Source of the DNA: Udeniomyces pyricola
Lineage: Eukaryota > Basidiomycota > Tremellomycetes > Cystofilobasidiales > Mrakiaceae
Reading direction: 5' to 3'
Length of the DNA: 64,000 nt
NCBI GenBank assembly: GCA_039545295.1
Contig: BCIK01000023.1
Span: forward strand, 124,001-188,000
The translations under genes and the position numbers were made by a program. The notes below the pieces were generated by a model that saw nothing but the letters and a program-made list of their open reading frames with translations, did not search any database and was not told where the DNA came from. Below are positions 11,521-25,588 of the stretch, one piece after another. Numbering within the stretch: position 1 is the first letter of the stretch; each line of letters starts with the position of its first letter.

Positions 11521-14261
11521 CTAGACCCGCGAGACGTTGATGTACTGTGCCGAGGCAGGTTCGTAGTTCTTGAGGAAGATCCGAGGTTGCTCTTGGACCA
11601 TCCAACTGATCATTCCGAGTTTACCCCGAATCACGACCAAACCAACAAAAAAACAAGATAGTGCAGAGAGAAAGCGAGAAAGAAAATAGAGTCAAGAATG
11701 ATAGATGAGCCAAGAAGATCAAGAGTGAAAGAAAAAACCAAAAAAGCGTGAGCAATCCTGATTTGCGTCTGCCCCCCGGCCCCCTTTCTTATCCTATCAC
11801 GCCGTTTACTTCCTTCGTCTTCTTATCCAGAGCGATACGTGTTCTCAACAGAATGTTTGACTTACGCCATAAAGTCAGCGATGTGGTCCCTGAGGATATG
11901 AACGGATTCCGCGTCCATAGTCGTATGTGCAATGAAGCTGGGGAGATTGACTAAGATGTGGAAGAAGGTAGACAAAACAGAAGGGATGACGAGAGGAGGA
12001 GGAGGAGGGTGGAGGGCGGTGCGGAAAGGAAAGAAAGTGATAGGGCGTGATGAGCTTTAGACTTCTTCCCCTTTGCGTGACCAAGAAGTATAAACACTGC
12101 TTCGTTTCTTGGTCTCCTCTGTTTCTTAGGATATCACCGCCCCCGGTTGCTTTCTTTTCAGTTCTTTTCCGAATGACACCCTTTTTGTCCCAGACGACTC
12201 ACCAAACAACCTTAACAAATGCTCCGCCCCATACACTTTACTCGGCTCAAACTCGTCCCCGTTGCCCATGACCAAATTGGCCGCGCCCGCTTTAGCCTGG
12301 TGTTGCCGACGCTGCTCGACGTATTGCTGGCGTTCGAACCGGTAAAGTAGGTTGGCGCCTAAGGATTTGTCAAAGTAAAGCTGGAGACCGGAGAGGACTT
12401 CGGTGAGGATCGCGAGGGCTTTGCTGAGAGGGTGAGAAAAAAAAAGAAGTCGAAAAAGTAAGATACGGGATGAGTTGCGAGTTGAAATAGAGAACAGCGT
12501 TTGGAGATGATAGAGAGAAATACATATATAAGAGGATGAGATAATCAACGATTGTCTCACAGGAAAGTTGCAGAGGAAGAACAGGAAGGAGAAGAGAGAT
12601 ATAAGAAACAGGAAAACATACGGTTGCTCCCCACGTTTCGACGTGGCTGGTGGCGGCAATTTCGAGGTAGCATACAGCTTGTAGTCCGAGATCAAGGTAG
12701 AAACGGTCGGTTCTCGAGGGAGCGATACCAGCTTTTCCAAAATCACGTGCATCAGTCAAACCCGACAAGCAATCGCAAGATGGTCAACTCTATGGCCTGA
12801 CGCGAAACTTTCATCGTTTCCCATAAGCCGAATAATCCAAGACAAAAAGAAATTGGAAAGGAGAGGTCAAACAGGTAACCGTGTGTGTGTGCACTTACTT
12901 GATGACTCTTGGTGATATTTTCCCAATCATCGACGAGTTGGACCTTGAGGGCGTCTGGTATCGGGATCTTCACTTCCGGTCGTTTCAGGTAATCCGCTTC
13001 CTAGTTTTGTTCCGAGCAAACGACAATCGAGGCGATACCGGTCGGTTCAATGAAGCAACGGTAGTTCAGGGGCGAACGTGGACGAGACGAAAGAAGCAAA
13101 GGACGCGATTGATCAGCCCTATGATCTCATTTCGCTTCTCCTACATAGACCTCACTGATCACCCTATTCCCGTTTTGTTGTTTTTGGAGACAAGATGAGA
13201 GCACCTACTGAATCGCCTTCTCTCCCTCTCTTCCTACTCCCTTCACCCAATGCACCAGCTCCCTGACCTTTCTTCTTCTCGGCCCCTGCTCCCTTACTTC
13301 CTCCCGCTCTCCCACCAGCGCCCCTACCCGATCCTCCCTCTCCCAAGCCAGCCAATCCATTCCCTCCTCCACCCCCATTCCCACTCCCAGACGACACTCC
13401 ACCAGTCCCACCACCACCACCATTTCCAGCTGCTGCTGATGCCGCTGCGGTCGCGGCCGTACTGGCGTTGTTGAGATCGCGTTGGGACCGAGCGGCTTCG
13501 ATGAGGGCTTTTTGCTTCGCGTGGGAGGCTTCGTTGAATTTTAGAAGTCGAGAGGAAGGGACCCATTCGTCCCATCTGAGGAGAATGACGAGTCGAGTGA
13601 GAGGTGAGGCAACAAGAAAGGGAGAGTGTCAAGAATGACACGATGGGGGAGGAGGGGGGGGGGGTGCAGAAGTCAATCGGAACGAACACGCGTCGTATAA
13701 ACCGGAAACGATGGATCAGTGACCCCTTCTTTACCCATACCACACCAGCACTATCTCAACCAGCAGTCAATGAAATCGTGTGGGCATGTATACGAGAAAG
13801 AGAGAGAGAGCAGGAGGTAATGGGTTGGNAGGGGGGGGGGGAGGGGGGACGAACGTCTGTTTCCAACCCTTGTAATGGACAAAGTAATGCGCCCCCTTCT
13901 CTTCGCCTTCGGCAACGTCAGGGCGGTCCTCTGATTTCAAGATCTGCGTCGCGTCATAAAGGAAGAAGAAGTAGATATATATATAAAAGAAATCAAGTGG
14001 AGGAATAAAAGCCGAGTCGAAGAGGGTGAGTTTTGTATTAATTCACCCGTGAGTGGATCGTGAGCTCCATGGAACCGGGAGACAAAGGTAAAGATAAAGA
14101 GAGACTGGCTGGCTTGGGTTGAGGATGGTCAAAATGATAGAGATAGGATCTGATCATGCATCACTAGCTGGTTGGCTGGTTGGTTGGCTGACCTTGGCTT
14201 CGTAAATGAGGGGACCATGGAAACAGTACACTTTCTCGTTGGTACTGTACTCGAACGACAT
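11521..14261 (-). CDS. EAF3: Eaf3/MRG15 chromodomain-MRG protein (NuA4 and Rpd3S subunit)
   Basis: Eaf3 is shared by the NuA4 acetyltransferase and the Rpd3S deacetylase and binds methylated H3K36. Eight exons join in phase: 14193-14261, 13855-13943, 13209-13575, 12899-13000, 12622-12731, 12203-12423, 11866-11950 and 11521-11605, giving about 375 residues. The chromodomain begins at the start Met (EKVYCFHGPLIYEAK) and continues with HYFVHYKGWKQTWDEWVPSSR, including aromatic cage positions. A Gly/Ala-rich linker of roughly 80 residues follows, with a basic SRKRGREGD motif. The MRG domain then runs from KRPEVKIPIPDALK through LLYRFERQQY and VYGAEHLLRLFV to the end at YINVSRV. The linker is much more glycine-rich than in ascomycete homologues. 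Two long C-runs on the sense strand and one ambiguous base (13829) lie in its second intron. Confidence 0.94.
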
Positions 14262-15286
14262 GTTTGAAGGGGAAGGTTGTCGATTCGACAGAGGGCTGAT
14301 CGATGAGATGTACAGGTAGGAATTGGCCGGGGGGTGATAGATAGAATGGAACAAGCTGCAAGGGGGCCGGAGGATGGGTGGGTGGATGGACGGATATGTA
14401 TCAACGAGTCGTTTGGACGTCACTCTGGTGATCAGAACGCGTTTGTGATGGATCGAGTTGGGAGTTTCCAGTTGCGCCGTTCGATCAATTATGGCGGACG
14501 CGTTCGGCAACTGAAATATCAAGTCATCGGAGGGAATCGTCTCCTCATCATCAACATGCAGCTGAGTTCGACTTGACATTGATACAGATCATATGTATAG
14601 ATATGTACATGAAAAACAAATCATATCGTACGTTCATAAGAGCACATTGTGTTTCCAGTTCATCTCTACCTTCAGGCATCATTCCAAAGTGATACCATCG
14701 TGCATCCTATCGCAAGACGGCGCATGCATGACCGCATCAAGCGAGACAGGCTTACATGCCCAATCAGTGAAAAAAAAAAAAAGGTGTGCAGCATGGCAGA
14801 AGGCAGTAAGATCATCAACAGAGGATCCATAGATTGTAAAGACTCGAAAGAGAGGACATATAAGCCAGGCATACAACCGAGAGAGCTGCTTTAAAGCATC
14901 GATACCCGGACTTAAGCAGAACAAATGCAAAAACACCAGAAAAAGAGCGTGGGTGATTGTCGAGACTAAGCAAATCGTGTCGTGGACGTCGTACAAGTAG
15001 AGAGAACAAGCATGTTGGATGACCGGGAGAAGCAGAGAGGAAGCAAGGGTGAGAATCGTGCGAGATACGTCAGTCATGATGGGAACAAATCGCATGTGCC
15101 AAGTGGCTAACACGCCGAGAGAGAAGAAGAAAGAAGCAAGAGTGCGAGCAGCTATCGTAATGATGCCAGAGAGGGGGATTTTGGAGGAGCTAAGTAGAAA
15201 ACTGCATCAAGCGTTGGTCATAGGTGGAGCATAAACAAAGTTGTATCTGCACAGGCAGGACAGGATGTAGATCGTGCATGGAGAGG
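14262..15286. promoter_or_regulatory. EAF3 upstream region and CFIm25 3' flank
   Basis: About 1 kb lies between two minus-strand genes. Open frames near 14680-15110 lack codon or motif evidence and I do not call them. TGGTTGGC-type short repeats around 14170-14190 lie just inside the first EAF3 intron. The stretch must include the EAF3 promoter; nothing else was recognised. Confidence 0.4.
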
Positions 15287-16607
<1,321 letters not shown>

Positions 16608-17265
16608 GAATGGGCGGATCAGACGGGCCACCTTGCCGGGACGAGGGTTCGGGGTCAGACATGCTTTGCTCACGCGAACACGTAGTTAGTCAACGGGTAT
16701 CTAAAGCGGATAGTCAGGAGAAGAGCACAGATCAAGAGAGAGAAACGGAGAAGTCACGTTCCGGAGAACGGTATGAGCACAGACTCATGACAGCAGCTGC
16801 TTCGCGAGGTGCAGAAGGAAGCCGAAGCCGACGAAGAGTGCAGATTGACAGGACGATATCTCGATCGGTCATGATTCAGTGGCTGGTGAGGAGCGAAGAT
16901 TGGAATTCAAGGATGAAAATGGGTTGGGTCAATCCGTTGGCGAGAACTGGCGACGAAATGTCAATGTGTGTATGGTATGTAAAGATGAAGGCTAGAGGGC
17001 ATGCACGATCAAAGGGCTGACGGCTGACAAGGACGACTGCAAGAGGACGACTGCGAAGATCAGGGGAGCTTGTCCCCACTTGCCCGGCCAAATTGGGCGG
17101 GCCAAAGGCCGCCACTCGTGTTCACAGCTAGCACAGCCCGAGGGAGCCGACGCATGAGAATTCGAACCTGCAGCACGTCCCAGGGATCGAGAATCCCCTA
17201 TACGCCGTCGCCTACCCATCCACCCCATCCCCTAACCCTACCCCCTCCACCCCTGCCCTGTCAAC
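16608..17265. promoter_or_regulatory. Bidirectional promoter region, CFIm25 / UTP6
   Basis: This is the head-to-head spacer between the minus-strand CFIm25 gene and plus-strand UTP6, so it should drive both. A C/A-rich leader (about 17200-17262) precedes the UTP6 ATG. Its left end may contain a 5' exon of CFIm25 (ATG at 16662). No specific binding site was identified. Confidence 0.45.
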
Positions 17266-19980
17266 ATGGAGAAGGTCGACTACTAGTGCGTAACCTGTAT
17301 CGGCCTGAATCGCTTCTTGTCGGTCTCTCTTCCAAGACGCTCCCGCTCTAACCCTATGACTCTTCTCTTCGCGTCGCGTCCCGAACCATAGCTTGGAGCA
17401 GATGCTCCCCGAGCTCAACGACCTCCGGGAGAAGAAGCTATTTACCCAGGTTCGTCCGCTCTCCTCTCTCTCTGTACTCACTCCACTACAGCTGACATCT
17501 CAACCAATGTCGCATGTCTAGGATGAAATCCGCGAGGTCATCAAGCGTCGCACGGCTTTCGAACGAGCTCTCATCCGAAGGGTCGCGCGCAAGCAGGACT
17601 TCACCCGGTATGCCGAGTACGAGCTCAACCTCGAGGAACTCCGCAAGCGTCGTCTCAGCAGGCTCAGTACGTCCGCACTTCATCGATGTCAGAGCAGGTC
17701 CCAATTGTATCGTGCTCTGATGCTCGTTCGTCAACCACTTGGAATGACAAGGAAACTGACACTACGCTTTCGATTCCTCCTTCGTCCTACTCGCTGCCTT
17801 CTCATCACTAGAGAACCCCTCAACCAAGCCTTCTGTCTCGTCCTACTCTCTTGTTCGACGAATCCTCCACATCTTTGACCGAGCGACCAAGAAGTTCAAG
17901 GGAGATATCGGGCTTTGGATCCAATACGCTGAAATCGCCAAGAAACAGAATGCACGCAAGCTCGTCGGCAAGATTCTCGCCTCGTTAGTCGCTGCGTCTC
18001 TTCCTGACTAGCCTTTCGATAAGTCCCGACATGAGGGTGGCTAGCTTGATATTGAAAGTTGTTTGTATGCGCGACTCATAGAGTGACATTGCATGGTCAC
18101 TGACGTTGCTCTATTCACCTTGTCTTTCCTTACCTCTTCATTCCCTTTCCCCTTTTGCTTGCTTCTGTGCAGTGCTGTGACTCAGCACCCGCTCTCATCA
18201 ACCCTCTACATCCTCCTCTCATCTCATGAGCTTTCCGAAAACCTCGCCCCCCAAGCTGCCCGAACAATCCTCCAACGAGGTCTTCGACTTCTCCCCGGAT
18301 CGATCCCCCTGTGGACCGAGTATGCGAAGATGGAGCTGGTCTGGGTCGAGCGTCTCCGACGACGATGGTCCGTTCTTGGTGTTTCCCAGGAGGGAGATCA
18401 TTCGGAAGATTACAAGGCTATCGACGGACCCGAATCCACGGCCGAGGGAAGGAAGGCTATCATGGATGGAGCCGTCGTTCGCGCCGTTTGGGAAGGAGCC
18501 AACAAGGCTATCCCGAACAGCCTTGAGCTTCACGCGAGCTTTGTCAAACTCTACCGGACCTTCCCAACGATTCTTCGATTCAAGCTCCTTGCTGGCGTGT
18601 ACGAGAGTCTCGAGGGACCGAACCTGGTCGCGCTTGCGGAGTCGAGGCGGATCCTTGCTATGAGAGGATTTGAGGACACCCCGTATCCGGAACCCGAAGG
18701 CTACGAGAAAGGTCGTCAGTTTGAGGGTGCCGAGCTGACCCCTGAGCTCGTCGATGCAATCAAGAGCATGGTGAACGAGTTTAAGAAGGGTCTCAACATT
18801 GTCGAAGGGAAGGAGAAGGCGGTGCTCATGGCCGAGTTTTCGACTGCCTTGAGGGAGTGGGAGAACCGGGTCGAGGATGGGGGTTTGGTAAGTAGGCATC
18901 GTTTTGTCGTTGCGCAATAGTAGCTGTTCTCTTCTGAAGGCTCTCTTTGTGAGATCAACAAACCTGGTCAATTCTGTCAAGCTAACTCAACTCTTCCGTT
19001 ATCTTTCATTATCTTGACAGGAAAAATACTTGTCCTACCATGCCTCTCAACTTCTCCTTCCCCCCAACACCCTTCCCAACGTCCACGTTCTACACCTGCG
19101 CCATCTTCTTTCGCTCTCTTCCGAATGCCCACCTTCCAAGCTTCTCAAGGCCGCCCGAACCAGCGCTAAACTCTTCCCTGAATCTCCTGCTGTGGCCGCT
19201 TGTCGGCTCGACGCCGAGCTTCGCCATGCTGATGCCGCTGCGAACCTTGACGAGCTCTTTTCTGCGGCGACGGCTCTGGGCCTGTTGAGTATTCCCGAGG
19301 ATGAGCTCGAGCGGGAAGGTTGGGAGAAGCTTTGGGAGGTTTGGTTCGTTTACCTCTCGGGCCTTGACTATCAGGTGCAATCGGCTGCTATCCACACGCT
19401 TCTTCAAAGGTCCCTGCGCACTCCCAAATCGTCTGCCTCGACATCCAAAGTGGCTGGATCGTCGGCTTCATCCTCTGTTACCCCTTCGTCTCTTCCGATA
19501 CATACCCATCTTCTCATCTCTTCCCTCCCTCTTCTCCACCCACACGCGACTCCTCCGACGGCCGGCCAGCGTCTCCAGACCTTCACCAAGATCCGAACGT
19601 CGTACCTTCCCACGGCCGAGTTCTACGCGTTTGCGTTCATGCACGAATCGCTCCTGCCGTCGTCGCGGGCCATCCTCGAGAGCATCTACCATAGCTGGCG
19701 GGCTTCGTTTGGCTCGGGCGTCGGGAACGTTTCGGAGGACCTGGTGGATGCGCACTTGACGTGGCTGAGGTGGCTGAGAGGTGAAGGAGATAGTCGAGGT
19801 GTTCGGGATGTCCTGAGGAGGTTTGGAGAGGATGGCATCGACCCGGTCGGAGAGAAGGTCCGAGAAGGATGGAGGCTCGTGTTGGAGGAAGGTGATGAGT
19901 TTGGGGAGGATGCCGAGGAGGCTGAGGAGGATGATGGGGAAGAAATTGAGGACGTCGAGATGGCTGTCGATGAGCTGTGA
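17266..19980 (+). CDS. UTP6: Utp6, U3 snoRNP/small-subunit processome protein with HAT repeats
   Basis: Utp6 belongs to the UTP-B part of the small-subunit processome and is needed for 18S rRNA maturation in the nucleolus. Six exons join in phase: 17266-17285, 17392-17449, 17522-17666, 17812-17983, 18173-18887 and 19021-19980, giving 689 residues. The N terminus is typical (MEKVDYYLEQMLPELNDL, then FERALIRRVARKQDFTRYAE). Half-a-TPR motifs follow, such as GLWIQYAEIAKKQNARK and PLWTEYAKMELVWVERLRR. The C-terminal third is less conserved and ends in an acidic tail (EEAEEDDGEEIEDVEMAVDE). The first exon is short, and an in-frame stop just past it rules out read-through. It shares its promoter region with CFIm25. 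Confidence 0.93.
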
Positions 19981-20172
19981 TGATTGGATGGTGATTGATA
20001 TTGGTGGGTACTTTGACGCGATTGACGGCCGGTAGTATGGTACAAGAAACGATTCCATTCAGGCGCTTACCGAGCGGGCTTGAAATCTGACACGCAAGTA
20101 TATATAACGGAAGGGAGATTGAAATGTGAACAGTTGAACACTCCTAAGCGATATTGTTGGTCGATGATGAAT

Positions 20173-20222
<50 letters not shown>

Positions 20223-20514
20223 AATGTAATATGCTATACATGATCACATGCTGCAGACACAGCCAAGTCCTTTGAGCTTTGACGTTGTTCGTCCCAGTTC
20301 CAGCGCGCGTGTGACAGCTATGGGTTGAGTTTGGTTGAGTTCCTTTTGTTTCTCATGGAGCAGCAGCTAGTTCCAGCCTTGCCCTCATCATCGACCGTCT
20401 TGTTCCCTTTCCCCCTCGCCCCTCCCCCCTTCCCCCTTCTCTCTCGGCCCCATCACCACCCACACGCTTCTCAGCCCTCCATCTACAACATCCCACGTTC
20501 TTCCTTCTCCCGCC
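19981..20514. promoter_or_regulatory. UTP6 3' flank and upstream region of the polyQ gene
   Basis: This plus-strand spacer contains the TATATG hexanucleotide array (annotated separately). From about 20380 to 20510 there is a strongly pyrimidine-rich leader before the next ATG. No coding evidence is seen. Confidence 0.4.
20173..20220. repeat. (TATATG)8 hexanucleotide tandem repeat
   Basis: Eight exact head-to-tail copies of TATATG lie about 200 bp after the UTP6 stop, followed by a TAAATG variant. It is probably a length-variable microsatellite; a role in transcript 3' ends is only a possibility. Confidence 0.95.
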
Positions 20515-23500
20515 ATGTCTGGCGCCAACCCTGACGAACGCGACGGACCCTACCCTCCCTCATCCCTCCCTAGCTTCGAATCGCACAACGAAAGCCCGTC
20601 GATCGTCCCTTCTCCTCCGCCCTCGCCCACTTTACCAGACCAACGTCCCTCAGCTGCCAACCACTCAACCGCCTACTCTCCTGCCTATGCCGACGAAGAT
20701 AATTCCCTTATGCCTTACCAGCAACCTCACGATATCCAGGCCAGTGTTCCTTACGACAGCGGGATTTATGCGCCATACTACTTTTACCCCGATTACTCAG
20801 ATCATCCTGACTGCGCCGACTGCGCCGAGTACGCATACGATGGCTCGTCCGGATCTCCTTACTTCGCTTACCCTACCTCTCAACCCCAGCTGTCCTACAT
20901 ACCATCCTACCCTGACCTCACTCAGTCGGCATATGACTACTCGGCGTTCTATCAGCCCGTCTATCATCAACCGCCTCCTGATCATCCCTACAGTCAGCCA
21001 CGACCCAGTGAGTCTTTCAACTCGATACCTTCTTCTCTTCATTTTCTCCTCATCTCTGCTGAGTTGTTCCTGTGTAGGGCTACGGGCTCTGTTGAACAGA
21101 CCGTCCTACTGACGCACTGCTTGGCTATCCGTTCGCAGGTAACTCGACCCTGTCGCGTCCGCTCAATTCCTCGCCCCCAAAGAAAGCTGCACGTGTGCCG
21201 AATGACGAGAGTCCCGTCGTATTCCAGGACTACGTCGACAAGACAGCCCAATGGATCCTTCGAATTCGCAACGACCCAAGCGTGACGCTCGCTCAACTCG
21301 AGGGGTCGTTCAAGTCGATCCAGTTCCCCGAGCCACCGCCTAACTCGGGCGCGATCCACATACTGCGACTCTACCGCAAGATTGTCGATCTCAAGTTGAC
21401 CCACTCCCAGAGTCGGGTCGCGACGCTTCGCGCCATGGAACTGTCGCGTGGTCTCGTCAAGCAACGAATGTTTGCCGCCGTCATTGTAGCTGTCAACAAA
21501 CTAGACCGGGAGGAAAAGAGAAAGCATAGGAGGGAGCGCGACCGGCGCACGGACCCTCTCGAGACCAGGCTCGAGCAGCTCCAGGCGGCGGCCTCCTCCT
21601 CGAACGGGAACAAGCGATCAGCTGAAGCAGAGTCAACTGAGCCCGCCAACGTCGTCGCGAAGCGGTCAAAGATCGCGTCGGTCTTGGCGCCAGACGGAGT
21701 CCTTGTTGGGGGGACACAGGCCCTGTTCGCCCCTCTGCATCCCGAGGCTCTCGCATCTTACCTGCGCCTTGCCTATCTCACCCCGACCACGGCGTTCACA
21801 TGGGCAAGACGAACGATCCAGTCGCTTCTCGTCTCCTCGCCTGAGCAGACCCGGTCATCCTCTAGATCAGAATCGTCCCCACTTACTCAGCCTACCCCTC
21901 CGCGTGCCCGCGCTGTTCGATTTCCGTCCCCGGTCCCGTTTCCTTCGGATTACTCCACTCCTTCCCGCTTCTCCGCCGCTCCAGCTGCTCCTTCTCCCCA
22001 CTTTCATCCTCGTTCTTCTTTGATTCCTGCTGTTTCTTACACGCCCCCTCTGCACGTCCCAAGATCACCGCCTTTGTCCATGCCGAAGGCTGTCCCGTTT
22101 CCTCCGGCCGTGGCATTCGCGCCGATAGCTCCCGCAGAACCAGAAGATGAGAAGCCTCTCGCTCGACTTGCCCGCTTGGCTCACCTTGAGGCAGCCACCA
22201 TTTCTTCCTCGGCACCCCTTCAGAGCGTTGACCCGCCTTTGTCGACAGAGCGGCCCTTTTTGCCATCCCCCTCGCCGCCTCGAGAGACGAAACCAGACAT
22301 TTCTAATGTGGCCCTCAGGAACTCTTCGCCTGTGCCTCCACGTTTGAGTCCCTGGGTTGAGGACTCGCTGATGTCGAACGTCGAGGTCGACGTCAAGCCG
22401 TTCATTTCGATATTGCTAGAACCATCTTTGCCCACCTCTACCCCTCCTCCTGGCCCTCCTTCCAATCCTCCCCCTGTCTCTCCCCCTGGCACTCTTGCCG
22501 AGCCGCCTTCTGGGTCTCCTCCTGGTCCCCTCACGTCTGCTTCTGATGTACCTTCTAGTTCTGCCGTCCTCTCTACTTCTGCCTCGGCCCCTATTTCCAT
22601 TTTGGCGCCCGTCGCAGCAGCAGTCCCAGCAGTTTGCCCTGTCTTTGCACCGAGACTTGCTTCGACACCATCGCCTGTGTCATCATTCGCACCTGTTTCA
22701 CTACCCGCACCAGTTACGTTGCAGGCCGACGCTCCTGCATCGGTCACATCCCCGGCGATGTCATCCGTCCTCGCACCCACTATGAAGAGTCCTTCAGCTC
22801 GATCACCTTCACCTGCACAAGAATATGGGCCTGCGCCACTCCCAGCTACAGTCATTGTTACGTCGACGACCACCACGGCCCTCACGCCCTCACACTCTTC
22901 TCCAGCCAAGCCTACTGCATCAACCACCCTGCCCCCGACACCGCAACCAGCGCGTGTCCCGATACCCCAGCGTTCCTCTGTTGTTGATGTGCATCCTGAA
23001 CGCGCTGCCTTCTTTTTTGGTCAAACCCCTATTTCCTTTTCTCTCTCGAAAGAAGCCGGCCCGAAACATACTTCAGCCCTCCCCGCTCGCCCGGCCATTC
23101 AACCTCCGAACCTACCACTCGTCCCTCAGGCGGCTACTGCGTCCCCGGTTATGTCTAGTCGACCTTTCCCACTCCCTGCGCCAGTTGAACCGGAGCCTCT
23201 TCGAACCAGCACAGTGGCGGAGCGAATGCGCCAAAAGGTGATCCCTCCGGTCGAGTCCGCCGAGTTGATTGCCCGACGCCGCGCAATCGTCAACCCATCT
23301 TCCCCTGCTTCGAACCCTCTCCTCGCCCAAGCCATGGCATCTGCCTCTGCCTCCATTTCATCATTTCCTAGGAAGGATCTGCATTCTCGAGCTCCATCCG
23401 GACCGACTGTTACCAGTCCTGGCGTTCTCCATGGTTCGGCTGCGTCACAAGAGCCGCCTTATTGTGCGCGACCCATCTCGGCCTCGGTCCGAGAACGCCC

Positions 23501-24416
23501 TCCGTCACGAATGTCGTCGCCCGAGGAAGCACCCGCCATCATCCCGCTCCTCACACGAGGACCCTTGCCGCCGACATGGAAAGCTGTTGTGAGCGACCGG
23601 ACGGGCCGAGTCTACTACCGGTCTGATGATGGCAAGATCAGCACCAAATGGCCGGGCGAGGTTCAGGTCGTCGCACCCTTGACAGTTCCGCTTCTAGATG
23701 ACGACGAGACCTACGGACGGCAGGTTCGGGAAGTGGACAGAAGGGAGGTCGAGGAGCTTCGTCAGGGCCGTTTGCCGAGCCAGTGTGAGCCTGTCTCGCT
23801 CTCGACCCTTTCGACGACGCCTGTCGTCGTGCGGGGACGTGGAGAGGTCAGATCTGGTGAAGGCAAGGAGGAAACCGATCGACGGGAAAAAGAACGGCAG
23901 GAAATTGATCGACGAGCGTCGGAGAGGCGGACGGAGATTAGGCGGGACTTGGAGAGGCGAGAAGAAGAGCAATGGGTGAAGGCCAGGCGGTCGGATGGCT
24001 CGAGAAACAAGCATGCAATGTCATCGTCGTCGACGCCGGTAGCGAAGGAAAAGGGGACGACGTCGACGGTGGTAGGCTCGGGATCTCAGCCACTGAGTAA
24101 ACGGGCGGAGCGAAGGTTGCTAGCGATGGAGGCTGCATCGGGGCTTCAAGTCTCCCCAAAGAAGGTTACCCCCACCGGCCCGAAGAGTCAGCAGCAACGT
24201 CAACGGCAACAACAGATACCAAAACAGCAGCAACAACAAAAGCAGCAGCAGCAGCAACAACAACAAAAGTCCCGACAACAACAGCAACAACAGCAAAAGC
24301 AACGACAACAACAGCAACAACAGCAAAAGCAACGACAACAACAGCAACAACAGCAAAAGCAACGACAACAACAGCAACAACAACAACAGCAACAACAACA
24401 ACAGCAACAACAACAA

Positions 24417-24448
<32 letters not shown>

Positions 24449-24764
24449 ACAACAACAGCAACAACAACAGCAGCAACAGCAACAACGATCACAGTTACAA
24501 GAATTTCAGCAAAAGGGTGGAGGAGCAGCAACGGCAGCGGGTCAGCCGAAGCAGGGAAAGAAGAAGAAGAACAAGAACAAGAACAAGGGCAACGCGCAGT
24601 GGTGGGAAAAGCAACCGCCGGGTCAGCAACCAGGCCACGGCGCCACCACCTCCAATGCAAAGTCCAACATCAATGGGGGTGGAGCTTCCTCTTCTTCTGT
24701 CAACCCGTACCACACTTTCTCAAAAGACGTCGCCAGCGGGAGCAACTACGGAAATGGGAGTTGA
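20515..24764 (+). CDS. Large low-complexity protein with WW-like motif and very long polyglutamine tract
   Basis: I cannot assign a function. Two exons (20515-21007 and 21139-24764) join in phase and give 1,372 residues. The first exon encodes a Pro/Tyr/Ser-rich N terminus with many aromatic residues spaced by Pro, Asp and Gln, resembling prion-like or phase-separating segments. Next is a folded-looking region of about 120 residues (DYVDKTAQWILRIRNDPSVT through KQRMFAAVIVAVNKLD), then a Lys/Arg-rich helix. A Pro/Ser/Ala-rich segment of about 500 residues follows. A WW-like motif starts at about 23569 (LPPTWKAVVSDRTGRVYYR, with a second Trp in KWPGE). Then come an Arg/Glu coiled segment, the glutamine tract (about 24190-24487), and a Lys/Asn-rich tail with NAQWWEKQPPG. 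A nuclear RNA or transcription scaffold is plausible, but this is inference. Confidence 0.75.
24190..24487 (+). repeat. Polyglutamine-coding CAA/CAG tract with 30-bp sub-repeats
   Basis: Nearly 100 codons are mostly CAA and CAG, broken by Lys and Arg. Between about 24270 and 24370 the unit RQQQQQQQKQ (30 bp) repeats about three times with almost no base changes; the rest is a purer CAA/CAG mixture. CAA interruptions probably stabilise it, but the length is likely to vary between strains. The opposite-strand polyleucine and polyvaline frames are shadows. Confidence 0.95.
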
Positions 24765-25548
24765 AGTGGGTGGGATTGGTAGGGCGATGGTCAAGATAGT
24801 GGCAGTCGGAGGGAGGTTGGGAGGAGCGAGGGATATGGAACCAGTGGTATTGGGAGTGGGAGGGGTGGTGGCAAGGTTGAAATTGAAGAGCGTTGGGAGA
24901 AGGACGACGATAGGCGTTGTGGAAGCATGGGCGAAGATTTTTTTCCTTTCTTTCTTTCTCTCTCTGACTCACTCTTACTCCCACACTCTTTCTCTTTCCC
25001 TTCCTTTATCTCCCGCTCCAATACATCCTCCATTTACCCCACAAATTCCTTGGCATCCTCTCTTCTCCGAACCCTTCTTCTCAATATATATACCCAATAT
25101 GTAACTATCCCCCCTTGCACACCATCGATCCGTAATCCATTTTTTTTTGTCCAAAACCCCTTCCATTTCGCTATTTCCCTTCATCTCGTCTCGTCTTACG
25201 TTTTTTTTCTTCTGTTTTTTTTTTTTGGTCCTTTCGTCTCCTTCTTATTTTTCTTTCTCCCTCCTGCTGTAGACGGGCCTCATTTTGGTTCTCTTGACAT
25301 TGTTTCAACCGCCTCTTCTATTCCTTCCTCCCCCCTTCCTCTCCAACCCCATTTGCACTTGAATTCCATGATGATGATCACGATTGATCTCGTCCTGAAC
25401 TTCTTCATCAGCTCGATCGATCGGCTGCCACGTACTTTTGTAGTAAAGTACGTCCTGCTGTTTCACACGAACGATCGTGTCGTATATAGATCTGATCGAC
25501 AGACTGTGATTGAAGAATGACACCGCCCGACGGCCGAGAGTATCCACC

Positions 25549-25588
<40 letters not shown>

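Noticed and set aside
14679..15113. Minus-strand frame of 144 codons upstream of EAF3
   Set aside because: It has hydrophobic patches but no family match or splice partner, and a T-run (A12 on the plus strand) interrupts it.
18219..18980. Minus-strand frame of 253 codons
   Set aside because: It lies opposite a conserved UTP6 exon and has no domain of its own.
20173..20220. Regular array that might suggest a CRISPR-like repeat
   Set aside because: It is a hexanucleotide microsatellite without spacers, in a eukaryotic genome.
24120..24485. Minus-strand polyleucine and polyvaline frames
   Set aside because: They are shadows of the CAA/CAG glutamine tract of the plus-strand gene.
25557..25585. 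A29 run as the tail of an inserted retroposon
   Set aside because: No element body or flanking duplication is visible, and similar homopolymers are scattered through the window.
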